From Cryptomeria japonica (Eukaryota > Streptophyta > Pinopsida > Cupressales > Cupressaceae), in NCBI RefSeq assembly GCF_030272615.1, contig NC_081414.1:308369164-308433163 (forward strand): DNA of 64,000 bases, in the 5' to 3' direction. The position numbers and the translations under genes were made by a program. Of the stretch, positions 1 to 11,887 are shown in pieces. The notes under the pieces are model-generated. The model saw only the letters and a program-made list of their open reading frames with translations, had not been told where the DNA came from and made no database searches. Within the stretch, counting starts at the first letter, position 1; every line of letters begins with the position of its first letter.

Positions 1-1910
1 TTTTTTTAACATTATACAATAAATCAATAACAACTCATACTTGAATTTTAATTTAAATACCAATATTTATAATAATCAAAAAACTTAATTTAAAATATGA
101 AACATTAAATAATATTAAAATAATATATATATATATATTTTTATAAAAAAAAAATACATTAAAAAAAACACTTTTTAAAAAAAAACTAAGCAACAAAAGC
201 ATGTTGGGGAACTGGGCCCGTGCCCTAATCGCAGCGGCGCCGGACCTACGGCTCCCGCATAGGGACGCGCCGCTCCCTGCGGCCACCACGGGGGACGCGC
301 CACTCCCTGCGGCCACTACGGTGGAGACGCAGAGTCTGCGGCCATCGCGAGGGTCGCAGCGAGCTGCGGCCTCCACCGGCTGCGAGCTGCGCGGGGAGAA
401 AGGGGAAAAGGGGGAGGAGGAGGCGGGTGGAGCTCCGCTCCCCACCCTCCGAACCCCAACATAAAAAAATTATTTATTTTATTTTTTGCATAGTTCGAAA
501 CTCTAAAAAGAAACGCCAACATGAATTTGACTATAAATTTCGATTTAATAAAGGTTCCGGTTTAAATGAAATATGTTTTGGTACCATATAATTTTTGATG
601 GGTATACATCTCTCCAAACACAAATGGGTTTCAAACACCCAAGGTAAATTGAGGAAAAAAAAAAAAAAAAACCCAAAACCATTTTCCAGCAAAATCCATA
701 TTGGACCAAAAGGAGCCATTTTCACCACAATGACGCAACCAAATTGTTTTCTTGAAGAACACAAGCAATAGCATAGATCTTAACCCATAAATCCAAAATC
801 AAATCTAAAATTCAATTTTAAAAGATTGGATCTTTAACAACCAACATTTTGCTTTCAACCAACAGAGTATTTCCATGGCAACAAAATAAGGTAATTCCTA
901 CCTCCATGCGCATTCCTGGAATAGCTTGAAGGAGAGCCCATCCTGCAAGATCTAGAAGAACTTCTTCCTCCCAAAACCCCCAAAACTTTCATTCCAACCC
1001 AAAAAATATATTTTCCAACAAAAATATCCATCCTCTAAAAATTTTCCAAAAATTTAGGTTATAAGGAAGAGTTGACCAAAATTCCATTTTTGGAATTAAA
1101 ATTTTTATTTAAAAATAATTCCCAAAATTACTATTTTCCAACTATATCAACAAATTAAATTGCTTTTCAATTCAAAATTGATTTTCTCACTCAACTGAAA
1201 TTTAACCTTTCTATATCAAAAATGCCAAAAGATTAAATTAATTCTATTGCAATTAAATTTAAATCTTTCTTTTTCAACAGCATATACAAAATGCATTTAA
1301 TATTCAAAATCAACCATTTAATTGAACTTACTCCCAATTTAAGACAAGCAATCCAATATCAACGATAATCGTATAACGAAATCCCGATTAATTTAGTCCA
1401 TTAATCTTTAATGCACAAACACATATTTAATCAAATTAACTACTAAGGACTAATTAATCAATTTAACCATACACACCAAGCACGCAAATCGAGAAAGTCA
1501 ACCAGACAGACAACTTGCAAAACCAACCAAAAAGGGAAAACCGACGACGACTGACGATGCTCACTTGAGCACGACTATGGTCAACTAGGGTCTTACGACC
1601 ACCTAATCCAACTCTAAGGATTAAAGAGGTACACTCAAACCTGCAAATCCAGGTGAAGATGAACCTCGCACTCATGCGGCATTGTACCTGAAATCTCCTG
1701 CAACCAAGAGTCATACATGCATACATATATAAACTTAATGAAAGCGTTAGCCCGATATTAATACCACGAAATAGGAACACTAAACAACTTGCATACAACT
1801 AGTGTGAAAACCACATCAACAACTATGCATTAAATCAAACATCTGACTATAATCATTGTATTAAGATAAACTAACCAAGATTAGAAATTGATTAGGGTAG
1901 GGGCACTACA
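1..1910. mobile_element. Right-hand 1.9 kb of a very long LTR (copy 1 of the TGTAATGCC...TACTACA family)
   Basis: The last ~540 bases (about 1370-1910) match 40270-40827 closely by eye, ending in GGGCACTACA against GGGTACTACA. Earlier parts also align (200-460 with 39120-39360; 600-660 with 39590-39650). The window begins inside the element, so its left end and TSD cannot be seen. It stops exactly where LINE sequence begins at 1911, so it probably inserted into the LINE. No coding potential is seen. The strand of the parent element is not known because no primer site is attached. Confidence 0.8.
200..460. repeat. GC- and CpG-rich block inside the long LTR
   Basis: About 250 bases that are strongly GC- and CpG-rich sit in an otherwise very AT-rich LTR. 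Near-duplicate units around CTCCCTGCGGCCAC start at about 270 and 302. The block ends with GGGTGGAGCTCCGCTCCC, which is also present in the second copy at 39328-39345. Open frames here are by-products of the composition and are not called as genes. Confidence 0.7.
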
Positions 1911-1943
1911 TACTCTCTCATCTTCAAATAATTTTTAAGAACT

Positions 1944-2975
1944 ATGATTGAGCCTCCCTTGAAACTTTGCTGGGATAAATACTGTCTGCCTAAGGCAGGT
2001 ATGTTCTCCTGGCTTGCGGTTCAGAACAAGCTCCTAACTATGGACAAATTCAAAAGAATGGGGTATGAGGGCCCTAGTAGATGTCCTCTTTGTGAGGTAG
2101 ACGAGGAAGACACTAATCATATCCTCCTTAACTGCCCCTTTGCTCACAAATGTTGGATCTGGTTCACCAACAAACTTGAATGGTTTGTGGCCTACCCCCA
2201 CACCATCTTTGTAATACTCAAGGCATGGCCTCTCCTTAGGTGTGGCTGTCTCTTTGAAGGTTTATGGACATCTCTTCCTTCTTCCATTATCTGGGAACTA
2301 TGGAAGGAGAGAAATAGATGTCTCTTTAAGAATGAAAAACTAGAGGTTCCCAGAATCATTAACAGGATAGAGTCAGCTATCACTGAGCTCATGAACAACC
2401 GACTATCATCAGACACATAAAAGAATGCCTCTGTCCCTTATTGGGATGAAAAAATGATAAAACATTGGGAAGGCTTATCCTTTCCTCCCTTTGTAGGAGA
2501 TGGTCCTATTGCAAGTCTTCGATCAAGGGATGCATGCAGATGGCAGCCCCCAGGTGAAGGTTGGGTGAAGCTAAACTTTGATGGGGCATCTCGTGGCAAC
2601 CCAGGGCAAGCAGGGATAGGTTGTGTTGTTCATAATTGGGAAGGCAGGGAACTAGCAACCCTTGCCTCTCCAGGTGGCATCAACACCAACAATTGGGGAG
2701 AACTTATGGCCCTGGTGGAGGGTTTGCATTTATGTAGGAAACTAGGAGTTAAGAACTTGGAAATTGAAGGAGATTCAGCTATAATTGTCAATGCTCTAAG
2801 GGAAGGTAGTATGCCTAATTGGAGACTAAATACTTTGTTGTCAAAATCTCTTGACTTATGCAGAGATTTTGATAGGTTCACAGTCAATCATATTTATAGG
2901 GAGGGCAATAAAAGAGCGGATGAGTTGGACAACTTGGGAGCTGATGGCATCAATCTCCTGTCAGTGCCACCTTAA
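1944..2975 (+). pseudogene. LINE ORF2 C-terminus: zinc-binding RT tail (zf-RVT) plus RNase H
   Basis: This is the 3' coding end of a non-LTR retrotransposon of the plant L1 type. The first part (1944-2417) reads like the zf-RVT region that follows the reverse transcriptase, with PKAGMFSWLAVQNKLLT and a CPLC...HILLNCPFAHKCW cluster. The second part (2454-2972) is a plant-type RNase H. All four acidic positions are visible: D in NFDGAS, E in NWGELMA, D in EGDSAI and D in NKRADELDN. A single in-frame TAA at 2418-2420 splits the two; both halves are in the same frame, so one nonsense mutation explains the break. The endonuclease and RT core would lie to the left, beyond the LTR that interrupts the element at 1910/1911. 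The natural stop is at 2973-2975. There is no genuine start: the ATG at 1944 lies just inside the broken end, behind an in-frame TAA. Family assignment is firm; activity is excluded. Confidence 0.88.
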
Positions 2976-3214
2976 GGCAAACCCCTCTTTTTTTCATGTC
3001 CTAAATGGTCATTAGCATGTTTCTCCTTTCATCCCCTTATGTTTATCTTGCCCAGACTTTGTTTTAACCCCCTTATTTATTCCTCTTCCCGCCCCCTATA
3101 TTTTCGTATAGATACTCAGACAAACATTCAGTTTAAATATGCCCATATATCTATTCTCCTAGACTTTAACTTGGGTAGTTAGGCTCAATCCATGGTCGGA
3201 TTGACCATAACTAT
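2976..3214 (+). other. Sequence following the LINE ORF (likely 3' UTR)
   Basis: Short T-rich stretch between the RNase H stop and the tandem array. No open frame or motif of note. It is assigned to the LINE 3' UTR because it lies between the LINE ORF and the poly(A) end on the same strand. Confidence 0.5.
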
Positions 3215-5734
3215 GGTTGTTTCCTCACTAATACCTATCTGATATCCATTGGGTTTTTATGTCAAAGAAACCTTGGGCCTCGGGGACCTCCTTTATTTTT
3301 CCACCGAAACACTTCTTCCATCAAAATCATCATGCCTTGTCGATGAATGGATCTATTGTCTCACCGAAGCCTTTCTTTATCCTCCCTTATCATCTTCCAC
3401 CGATAAAGTCGCATCGATGAAACCATGTGTATCGGAGGCATGCCTTTTAGCTTCCTCAAAACTTATTTCCTCATCAATATATTTTATCGATTTAGCTTCC
3501 TTTTGTCTGATTGACATTATTCTTTCGATGCACCGATTGTATTATCTCCTCTAAGACCTTTTCCTATCAATGAAAACCATCTCTGCTTTCCTTAATATCT
3601 TTTGTCGATGGAATTATTGTCTTCGATGAGTCTTTTCTGAAGTTCATCAATGCCTCCTTTCTTTGATGGCCCTTCTATATCGATGAGATATCGTTGGGTC
3701 TCATCGATATTATTTGAACCCAGATATCTTAATAGGATGCTTGGTTGTTTCCTCACCGATACCTATCTGATATCCATTGGGTTTTTATGTTGAAAAAACC
3801 TCGGGCTTCAGTGACCTCTTATTTTTTCACCGAAACACTTCTTCCATCGAAATCATCATGCCCTGTTGGTGAATGGATCTATTGTCTCACTAAAGCCTTT
3901 CTTTATCCTCCCTTATCATCTTCCACCGATAAATTCACATCGGTGAAACCATGCGTATCGGAGGTATGCCTTTTAGCTTCCTCAAAACCTATTTCCTCAT
4001 TGATATCTTTTATCAATGTAGCTTCCTTTTGTCTAATCAACATTATTCTTTCGATGAGAACATTCCTTTCGGTGAGTTATGTTGCACCGATGGTATTATC
4101 TCCTCGAAGACCTTTTCCCATTGATGAAAACCATCTTCAATTTCCTTGATATCTTTTGTCAATGGAATTACTATCTTCGATCACTACGGTTGTTTCCTCA
4201 CTGATACCTATCTGATATCCATTGGGTTTTTATGTCGAAGAAACCTTGGGCTTTGGTGACCTTTATTTTCCCACCGAAACACTTCTTCCATCAAAATCAT
4301 CATGCCCTGTTGGTGAATTGATCTATTGTCTCACCGAAGCCTTTCTTTATCCTCCCTTATCATCTTCCACTGATAAAGTCGCATCGATGATACCATGCGT
4401 ATCGATGGCATGCCTTTTAGCTTCCTTGAAACCTATTTCCTCATTGATATCTTTTATCAATGTAGCTTCCTTTTGTCTGATCGACATTATTCTTTTGATG
4501 AGAACATTCCTTTCGGTGAGTTATGTTGCACCAATGGTATTATCTCCTTGAAGACCTTTTCCTGTCGATGAAAACCATCTCTACTTTCATTGATATCTTT
4601 TGTCAATGGAATTTCTATATTCGGACACTATGGTTGTTTCCTCATCGATACCCATCTGATATCCATTGGGTTTTTATGTCGAAGAAACCTCGGGCTTTGG
4701 TGACCTCCTTTATTTTTCCACCGAAACACTTCTTCCATCGAAATCATCATGCCCTGTCGGTGAATGGATCTATTGTCTCACTGAAGCCTTTCTTTATCCT
4801 CCCTTATCATCTTCCACCGATAAAGTCACAATAGTGAAACCATGCGTATCGGAGGCATGTCTTTTAGCTTCCTCGAAAGCTATTTCCTCATCGATATCTT
4901 TTGTAGATGTAGCTTCCTTTTGTCTGATCGACAATATTCTTTCGATGAGAACATTCCTTTCAGTGAGTTATGTTGCACTGATGGTAGTATCTCCTCAGAG
5001 ACCTTTCCCCATCGATGAAAACCATCTCCGCTTTCCTCGATATTTTTTGTCGATGGAATTACTATCTTCGATGAGTCTTTTCTAAAGTTCACCGACGCTT
5101 CCTTTCTTCGATGGCCCTTCTATATCGATGAGACATCATTGGGTCTCATTGATATTATTTGAACCCAAATATCTTAATAGGATGCTTGGTTGTTTCCTCA
5201 CCAATACCTATCTGATATCCATTGGGTTTTTTCGGGCTTCGGTGACATCCTTTATATTTTCACCAAAGTGCTTCTTCCATCAAAATCATCATGCCCTGTT
5301 CGTGAATGGATCTATTGTCTCAACGAAGCCTTTCTTTATCCTCCCTTATCATCTTCCATCGATAAAGTCGCATCGGTGAAACCATGCATATCAGACGCAT
5401 GCCCTTTAGCTTCCTCGAAATCTATTTCCTCATCGATATCTTTTATCGATGTAGCTTCCTTTTGTCTGATCGACATTATTCTTTCAATGAGATCATTCCT
5501 TTCGATGAGTCCTTTTTATGTTGCACCGATGGTATTATCTCCTCAAAGACCTTTTCCCATCGATGAAAACCATCTCCACTTTCCTCGATATCTTTTGTCG
5601 ATGGAATTACTGTCTTCGATGAGTCTTTTCTGAAGTTCGTCAGCGCTTCATTTCTTTGATGGCCCTTTTATATCGATGAGACATCATTGGGTCTCATCGA
5701 TATTATCTGTACCTAGATATCTTAATAGGATGCT
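3215..5734 (+). repeat. Five-unit tandem array (443-557 bp units) within the LINE 3' region
   Basis: Units begin with GGTTGTTTCCTCA at about 3215, 3743, 4189, 4632 and 5189, giving spacings of 528, 446, 443 and 557, and a last unit of ~546. Units 1, 4 and 5 carry an extra ~100-bp segment ending in AATAGGATGCT that units 2 and 3 lack. Every unit is rich in TCGATG/TCGATA words; many differences between units are TCG/TTG/TCA changes, as expected from loss of methylated CpG. Each unit holds a ~100-147-codon forward open frame of similar sequence, but substitutions fall at all codon positions, so I do not call these genes. Confidence 0.85.
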
Positions 5735-6724
5735 ATTACACCTGCTTGTTGACTTGTGGGCTACCTTGGTATTAATGAAAATGATGATTTCTTTTAACAA
5801 TAGGGGGCTTTTATAATTTAACTCCATAGATAATCATTCAAATTTGATGCTCAATAGGTGGCATCACTTATCCTCCTTTAAATTCCTAAATTTAGCTTTT
5901 TTAGTCTTGCTGCTCTGCTAGGATAAGCTTTAAGACTAGAAGGAGGCAATACCTTACATTAATGAGCATAGGTATATAAACGTGTTGGCATATCTCTCTC
6001 CTAGATATATGTGATCATGGATATATAGGTATTATTATTTATGTAGATATTGCCTTTTTTTAGGACTAACACTTACCTAGCTATCCTCATCTCTATTTTA
6101 CCTAGCTCTCGAACCATATTCTTTAGGATGGTAGCTCCACGCGATCTCTTGGTAGGAATATTTATGGAATTTGCCTCGTTTAATATTTATTGAGTTTATT
6201 CTCTTCGATGGGTAACCAATCTCGCATTATGTTTCTGGAGATTTTTTGAGACTAATATTTTGAGCTATGTATCCTAACAGGGTGACCATCCAGGCAAGTA
6301 TGATATATTATATAAGTTGACCTGTTCGGTTTTCCTTTTCCTAACATTCTAGTGAGATATTTTCTCAAGATTTTGTGTAGCATAAGGAGTAGAGGAAGCT
6401 TAACCCTGTGTTTTAGGAATAGCAAGAACTATCGCCCACAAATGGCAACATCACCCCAAGAGATGGGCAATCTGCTGCTCAACTTTACACAGAAGATTTC
6501 TACATACAATCTTCATTATTGTGGACATGTTCCCTTTTTGATCTTGTATCTCCATTTTGTATTGCATTCTTAATTTTTTTTCTGATCCTTGAGGGATCTG
6601 GGCTAGACTAGAGGTTTTCTTCCCTCCATTCTTTCCTACTGGTGCCCACACCGAATGGAGGTGTAAATGTAAATCTATCTATTTTTAAATTAATAAAATT
6701 CTTTGGCCTCAACCTTTTATCGAT
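5735..6724 (+). other. Probable LINE 3' UTR distal part
   Basis: About 1 kb without convincing coding sequence. It ends with a typical plant LINE tail: AATAAAATTC at about 6692, then TTTATCGAT and the A-run. Whether all of it belongs to the same LINE as the RNase H at 2454 is an inference from order and strand. Confidence 0.45.
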
Positions 6725-6733
6725 AAAAAAAAA
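6725..6733 (+). other. LINE poly(A) tail
   Basis: Nine A residues directly after TTTATCGAT mark the 3' end of the plus-strand LINE. The sequence changes to the long-LTR family immediately after. The TSD partner lies to the left of the window. Confidence 0.6.
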
Positions 6734-7936
6734 GATTACAATATCCAATAATTACATGGCTTCCAATAATACAATGAAATACATAGGTTACATAGTTTAC
6801 TGATACAATGACCACATGGTCTCAAATATACAATAATCTCAAACATGAGCTGATGCAAGAGTCACAAACCAAGAGACACCAGCGAAGTTGATCCTCGCAT
6901 GAAGGTATGAACATGATATCCGATGGGAAGTGACACTACCACCTGACCATGTGATCCTAGAGTGGAACCACCCCACCGTACTGGAAGATAGTAGAAGACC
7001 CTCAAGCAAGCAAAACATGACAAGTACAATAGTATAACATGACTCCACAAATCCCATATGACTCAACTCATAAATACTAGTGACTCTAAGGAGAGAGTGT
7101 CATCGCATGGATTAAGGTGGTTACCCTACATAGGCCTCCATAGGTCTCAACCCCCATCTTGGGTTATGTGGGTAACCTCTCTCGAACCCCTAACTTCATC
7201 TAAGCATCACGCGGGCCCTACCAATCCCTTCGTGAAGACAACGTGGTAGGTTTCCCATTCCAAGCCTTCTCACCACATTCTGAGCCTATACAAGCACTCA
7301 ACCATGTGTACATTATCTTAATTTAATACTTTAGCTACCCACCCCCTAATCAATTATTAGGTTATCACTTCTTAATTGACTTTTGAGGGGTTATCCTGTC
7401 ATCCTCTTTGGGCGCGGCCCCACTTGAAAGCCACTCTCTCTCATAGGACACTAATAGGAACAGTCTCTCTACGAGAACTCTATGGCAAAACTAATAGTCA
7501 TATCTAATCTAGACAAACCATAGGTGAAGGATACACAATCACTAACCCAGGGTTGACCATTTGGAACAAAACACACAATGGCTCACATCAACAGGGTTAT
7601 ACAACAACACCTGACTAAGGGGTAAAACAACCTTTACAACAAGACAATAACTCAAAATCAGATTTACAATGAAATATGTTTTTACCAGAGAATACCCTTT
7701 ATTCTAAAGATCCTATAACAAACAATCTTTTTAAAAACAGTAAAAAGCATTAATTACTTGCAAATACCGATATTTCAGAAAAATAGGAAATACATCTTAT
7801 TGATAAAAGAAAAGTAGAATTGTCATTTGATTAATAAGGATAAATTAAACACATAAAAATTAACCTCCTAATGTATTTCCAAGAATAAATATAGAATCTT
7901 AAAAATAAGCTTTTTTGAAAATAACTAAATTCAGAA

Positions 7937-7941
<5 letters not shown>

Positions 7942-7987
<46 letters not shown>

Positions 7988-7989
7988 AT
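7942..7989. repeat. (TA)n microsatellite
   Basis: A nearly pure TA run interrupted once by ATGTATA. A shorter TA run is at about 8446-8460. Confidence 0.9.
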
Positions 7990-8256
7990 AATAATATAAT
8001 ATAAGTATATGAATATATATATCATATACATATATTCATATTACAAAATATATCTATATTAAAACATAAATTAATTTGCACAATACTAATAATACTTAAT
8101 TAATATAATGCCCAAAATTTAAAAAACTTATATATATATATTTTAAACATAACATAAATACTTAAAAACCAAATTCTTCATTAACACTAGGCACGAAACC
8201 TGAAAGTAACATTACTGGAAACACCCAACAAAAGTGACAGGGAGGTGAAGTACAAG

Positions 8257-8432
8257 GCTGCCTTGGCAGCTATATGCTACCCTACGGTAGCATGCTACCC
8301 GTAAGGTAGCCCTACTACCTTACGGTAACATTGCTACCCTACGGTAGCACTGCTACCTTATGGTAACACTGCTACCGCTGGTAGTACTGCTACCGCACGA
8401 TAGCTTTGCTACTGTCGGTAGCAAGCTACCGA
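8257..8432. repeat. 19-bp palindromic minisatellite (GCTACC-N4-GGTAGC units)
   Basis: About ten units begin at 8257 (variant GCTGCC), 8276, 8294, 8314, 8333, 8352, 8371, 8389, 8408 and 8425, so the period is 17-20 bp, mostly 19. Most units are small palindromes, for example GCTACCCTACGGTAGC at 8276-8291 and 8333-8348, able to form a 6-bp stem with a 4-base loop. The right-hand units are more degraded. The array lies inside long-LTR copy 2 and was not noticed in the 36-41 kb copy. Confidence 0.85.
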
Positions 8433-9645
8433 CCCCCCATTAATTATATATATATATATATTTTTTAAAATCTAAATCAAATTTTAATGAGTAACATAGA
8501 TTAAAATTTACAAAGCCCCCCCTTTTTTTAAAGGAAAATTTTCAACAGAGATAAAAAAAAATCAGTTTTCAACAAAGATTAAAATCAATTTTCAGCAGAG
8601 ATTAAAATCAATTTTCAGTAGATATTAAAATCAATGCATACCCACTCTAAGACAACAGAGTTTAATAAAACACTGCAAACTCCATTTTTATTTACAAAAA
8701 TTTGCTCCATAATCTAATTTTTTTCTTAACCTATATTCTAATGATTTTCTTCAACTAGGAAGAACCCAAAATTGCATAACACATAGAGAAAATCTATTTG
8801 GAACAAAGGAAGGTAAATCTGGCAAAATTTTGCCAGCATAACCCCCTATAATTTTCACAATGCCAAAACTAAAAATACAGAAAAGGAATAATAAAAATGA
8901 GAATCTCCACAATAGAGATTGGAGATTCAAACAACTAATTTATTTTTATTAAAAGAAAACAAAACTAGGCAAAGTGACCCAACCTGTGAAGCTTTCCTAG
9001 AAGATTCACGTAGATGAGCTCAGTCTTGCAACTGGGTTTCCAAGTCAATCCCTCTTCCAACAATCCTCTGATAATTTATTCTTCAACAAAATATTGCTTC
9101 CAAAATAATTTTTCTTCACCCAAATCTCTGCCTCCTTCTCGCGAACTCCCAAAAATCCCCCCTTTTTTTTTTGAAAATATATTTTACCTAAACCTTTCTA
9201 GGTTGAAAATAATTTTCTTTCCCCCCAAAATATAATATTCCATTTTAAAACTAAAAAAGATTTTCTTTTTTAATTCCACAAAAGCAATTTAAATTGCAAT
9301 TTCCCAAAAAATCATTACTTTCCCTTTTTTTTTTCTTTTCTCATTCCCATTTAATTAACTTTCTAAAAAAAAATAACTAAGGAAAGTAAATCTACTTGAT
9401 TTTATTTATTTCTAATTTATTTTCGAAATCTAGAGAACATCAAATGTATTTAATTTTATTTATTTCCCACTAAGGTTTAAATAAAATTATATTTCTAAAA
9501 TCATGAAATTTGCAAACTAATAAAGGAAAGAAATTTTATTTTTAAAACTAGAGAATAATAAATGCAAGTAATTTATTTTCTACTAAATTTAAATAATATT
9601 ATATTTCTAATATAATGCAATTTGCAACTAAATTTAATCACTTCA

Positions 9646-11161
9646 TGATAGTTCTGATACTTAATGTTAAGTACAAATGTCAAGCTAATAAGATGAGAGG
9701 GGGGGTGAATCATACAACCTTAATCTTCCACAAAAACAATAGATTCAACCTTGGTAACATATAATTCAGCAATATAACCAAAACTGCTAAACATGCAAAC
9801 TCAAAAGCATATAAACATCATAACATTTATAACACCAGATTTAACGTGGAAACCCAAATAGGGAAAAACCATTGTGGGATTTCGGACCCACTAAGAAATA
9901 TACTCTTCTAGAGTATGCTTGGTTAAAAGAAAATCCTATTAAAGATTACAAACACATTGCTAGATGTGACCCGGTTAAGGGATTTCCCTCAGATCTGTTA
10001 GGATCTTCACCTTGTTAGAAGTGACCTTGGTTAAAGGATTTCAAACACTCAATTAGAATGTCACCTTGCTAGAGGGTTTCACAAATAAGACTGTTAAGTC
10101 CACTCGGTTAAGAGATTTTCTGTCACTTCACAAAATAACAGTAATAAAAATCTATCTGCAACTTCACATCTAAAATGCTAAAGTAGATTCTTATTTTCTC
10201 AATACAATAGGACTTATCTTGTCCATCTGCTAGGCTCTATACTCTGTTATTCAAACAGGTCTTCAAGCTTCTATGCTTGGTAATCACTATGTAGCATCCC
10301 TGTGCATACACTTGCCCGCATACATTGTTTATCAATAGTTCCTTATTTATAAACAATTCGTCAACTGCTTAATCTCCTTGATCACATTTCCCATGATCAA
10401 TCATAGCCATCAGATCTTCAAACTTTTGACTAGGTTCAATGTATCCTTCGATCTGAAAATGTTTTACCCTGCCTTGGAACTTGCATACATTTCTTGGAAC
10501 TTGTGCTAGGGTATTGTGGTTCAATCTGAGCTGTAGATCTTCCTGCCAATTTTCCTTTACCATAGATTCTTTAACAAACTTCATGCACGACATACCAATC
10601 ATTTAATCAATTCTAGCTCATCAGCTTCCTTCATTAAATAATGCTTTTATTCATTCAATGCATTCTATTACTACTCGGTTGCAACTCGGTAAATACTAAA
10701 CTTCACTCACTAGACATTCTGCCTTCATTAACTGATAGTGATAACCTTAGGGTTTACCGATTGGTTCCTTAAGGTTTACTGACTAGGTTCTTTGCTTGGT
10801 AACATAGTATAGTATTAACCTTACAATAAATAACATATGTAGGATATCAAAGCAATCTAAACATCATGATCTCATCATTGTCTAACTCGGTAATAGTTTC
10901 CCATTGAATAACTTATTCCTACCCTTATTCATCACATTTTTTCTGTGTCTTTTACCGACATCTTTATACTCATCAAATCATAATTCTTAAGATATGGCAA
11001 CATCATAGTGAATTAGAAAATCAATTTCTTGACATCAATGACAAAATAATAATATTAAGACAATAAACATCCTTGATCAGTTATATCCATATTCATCAAC
11101 AACCTTCTCAATATCCTTATTGAAATGCCAACAATCTCCCTTGTCTGTTATAATGCCAACA
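9646..11161 (-). mobile_element. Solo LTR (Copia-type), TSD CTTCA
   Basis: A 1516-bp segment starting TGATAGTTC and ending ATGCCAACA, flanked by CTTCA at 9641-9645 and 11162-11166. In sense orientation (minus strand) it begins TGTTGGCAT, as do the solo LTR at 12614-14057 and, with one change, that at 33112-34481. Near its sense 3' end is the TTCACCCCCCC motif, and further inside is the GGTTTTTCCC block common to Copia LTRs here. It interrupts long-LTR copy 2. No internal domain is present, so it is the product of LTR-LTR recombination. Confidence 0.88.
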
Positions 11162-11887
11162 CTTCACTTAATTAGTTAAATTCATAATCACTAAAGCATT
11201 ATAATTCATAAATTAAATATGCTAACTATAAAGTGATGCCATAAACTCAATTAATAAATTCAATCTACTAGGGCACACAAACTAAGAAGACCCAAGCAAA
11301 AGACTGAAAAAGTCAAGCAAACTAACTCGACAGCTGAACAAAACCAAAAGGGATGACCGACTGACGACAGTCACAAGAGTGTAACTAAGATACAATTAGG
11401 GTCAACCACTATCTCCTCCACTCCCATCAGACAAGTAAGGCATGCTCAAACCTATGGAGCCAAGTGGAGACAATACTCCGTACCTATCTGGTACTTGTAC
11501 CTGTAATGACCTGCATCATTGAACCACATATGCATATATACAAATATAGAATACATGACACGCACACCAATGAAGGAGAATCATGACGTTCCCTTTCTCA
11601 CCAGAGTGAGTAAAGAAAAATTGTCCCCTTGCATCCAATACACTCACAGACATGCAACATATAATTACACATTGCATAGATAAAGTAAAGTGTTAGTACA
11701 TAACACTAATCCATAAAATACCACAAATCACAAGTATTGAAATACTGTAAATAAATTATGCATCTCATATCTAGATAAAGCATGAAATAATGTCATATAA
11801 GTCTGAATAACACATAATGGTAATGTATCCACTGAAAGTAACAGTAGTAAAATATGAGTCTAATAAGTTCAACCGAGGGGTGCTGCA

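Larger units (their letters stand above)
6735..11887. mobile_element. Long LTR, copy 2 (interrupted; left ~1 kb missing)
   Basis: Divergent relative of the 36424-40827 LTR. Anchors include 7120-7440 against 37500-37830 (both have GAAGACAA, GGTTATCACTT and TTTGGGCGCGGCCCC) and 11280-11560 against 40380-40650. The right end GAGGGGTGCTGCA parallels TAGGGGTACTACA. The first ~1 kb of the family consensus is absent because the LINE poly(A) abuts at 6734, so I infer the LINE inserted into this LTR. A solo LTR (9646-11161) interrupts it. To the right it abuts Copia-2 gag, which it appears to have split. Confidence 0.7.

Noticed and set aside
53-522. Open frames in the GC-rich block near the left edge
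   Set aside because: Long frames on both strands come from high GC content; low-complexity A/P/R-rich translations and no homologous frame preserved in the 39-kb copy.
3249-5633. Five similar forward open frames (60-147 codons) as a tandem gene family
   Set aside because: Differences fall at all codon positions and follow CpG decay; frames start and stop irregularly, and no protein family was recognised. Treated as a tandem repeat.
8257-8432. CRISPR-like array
   Set aside because: There are no unique spacers; the palindromes are back-to-back in a plant repeat context.
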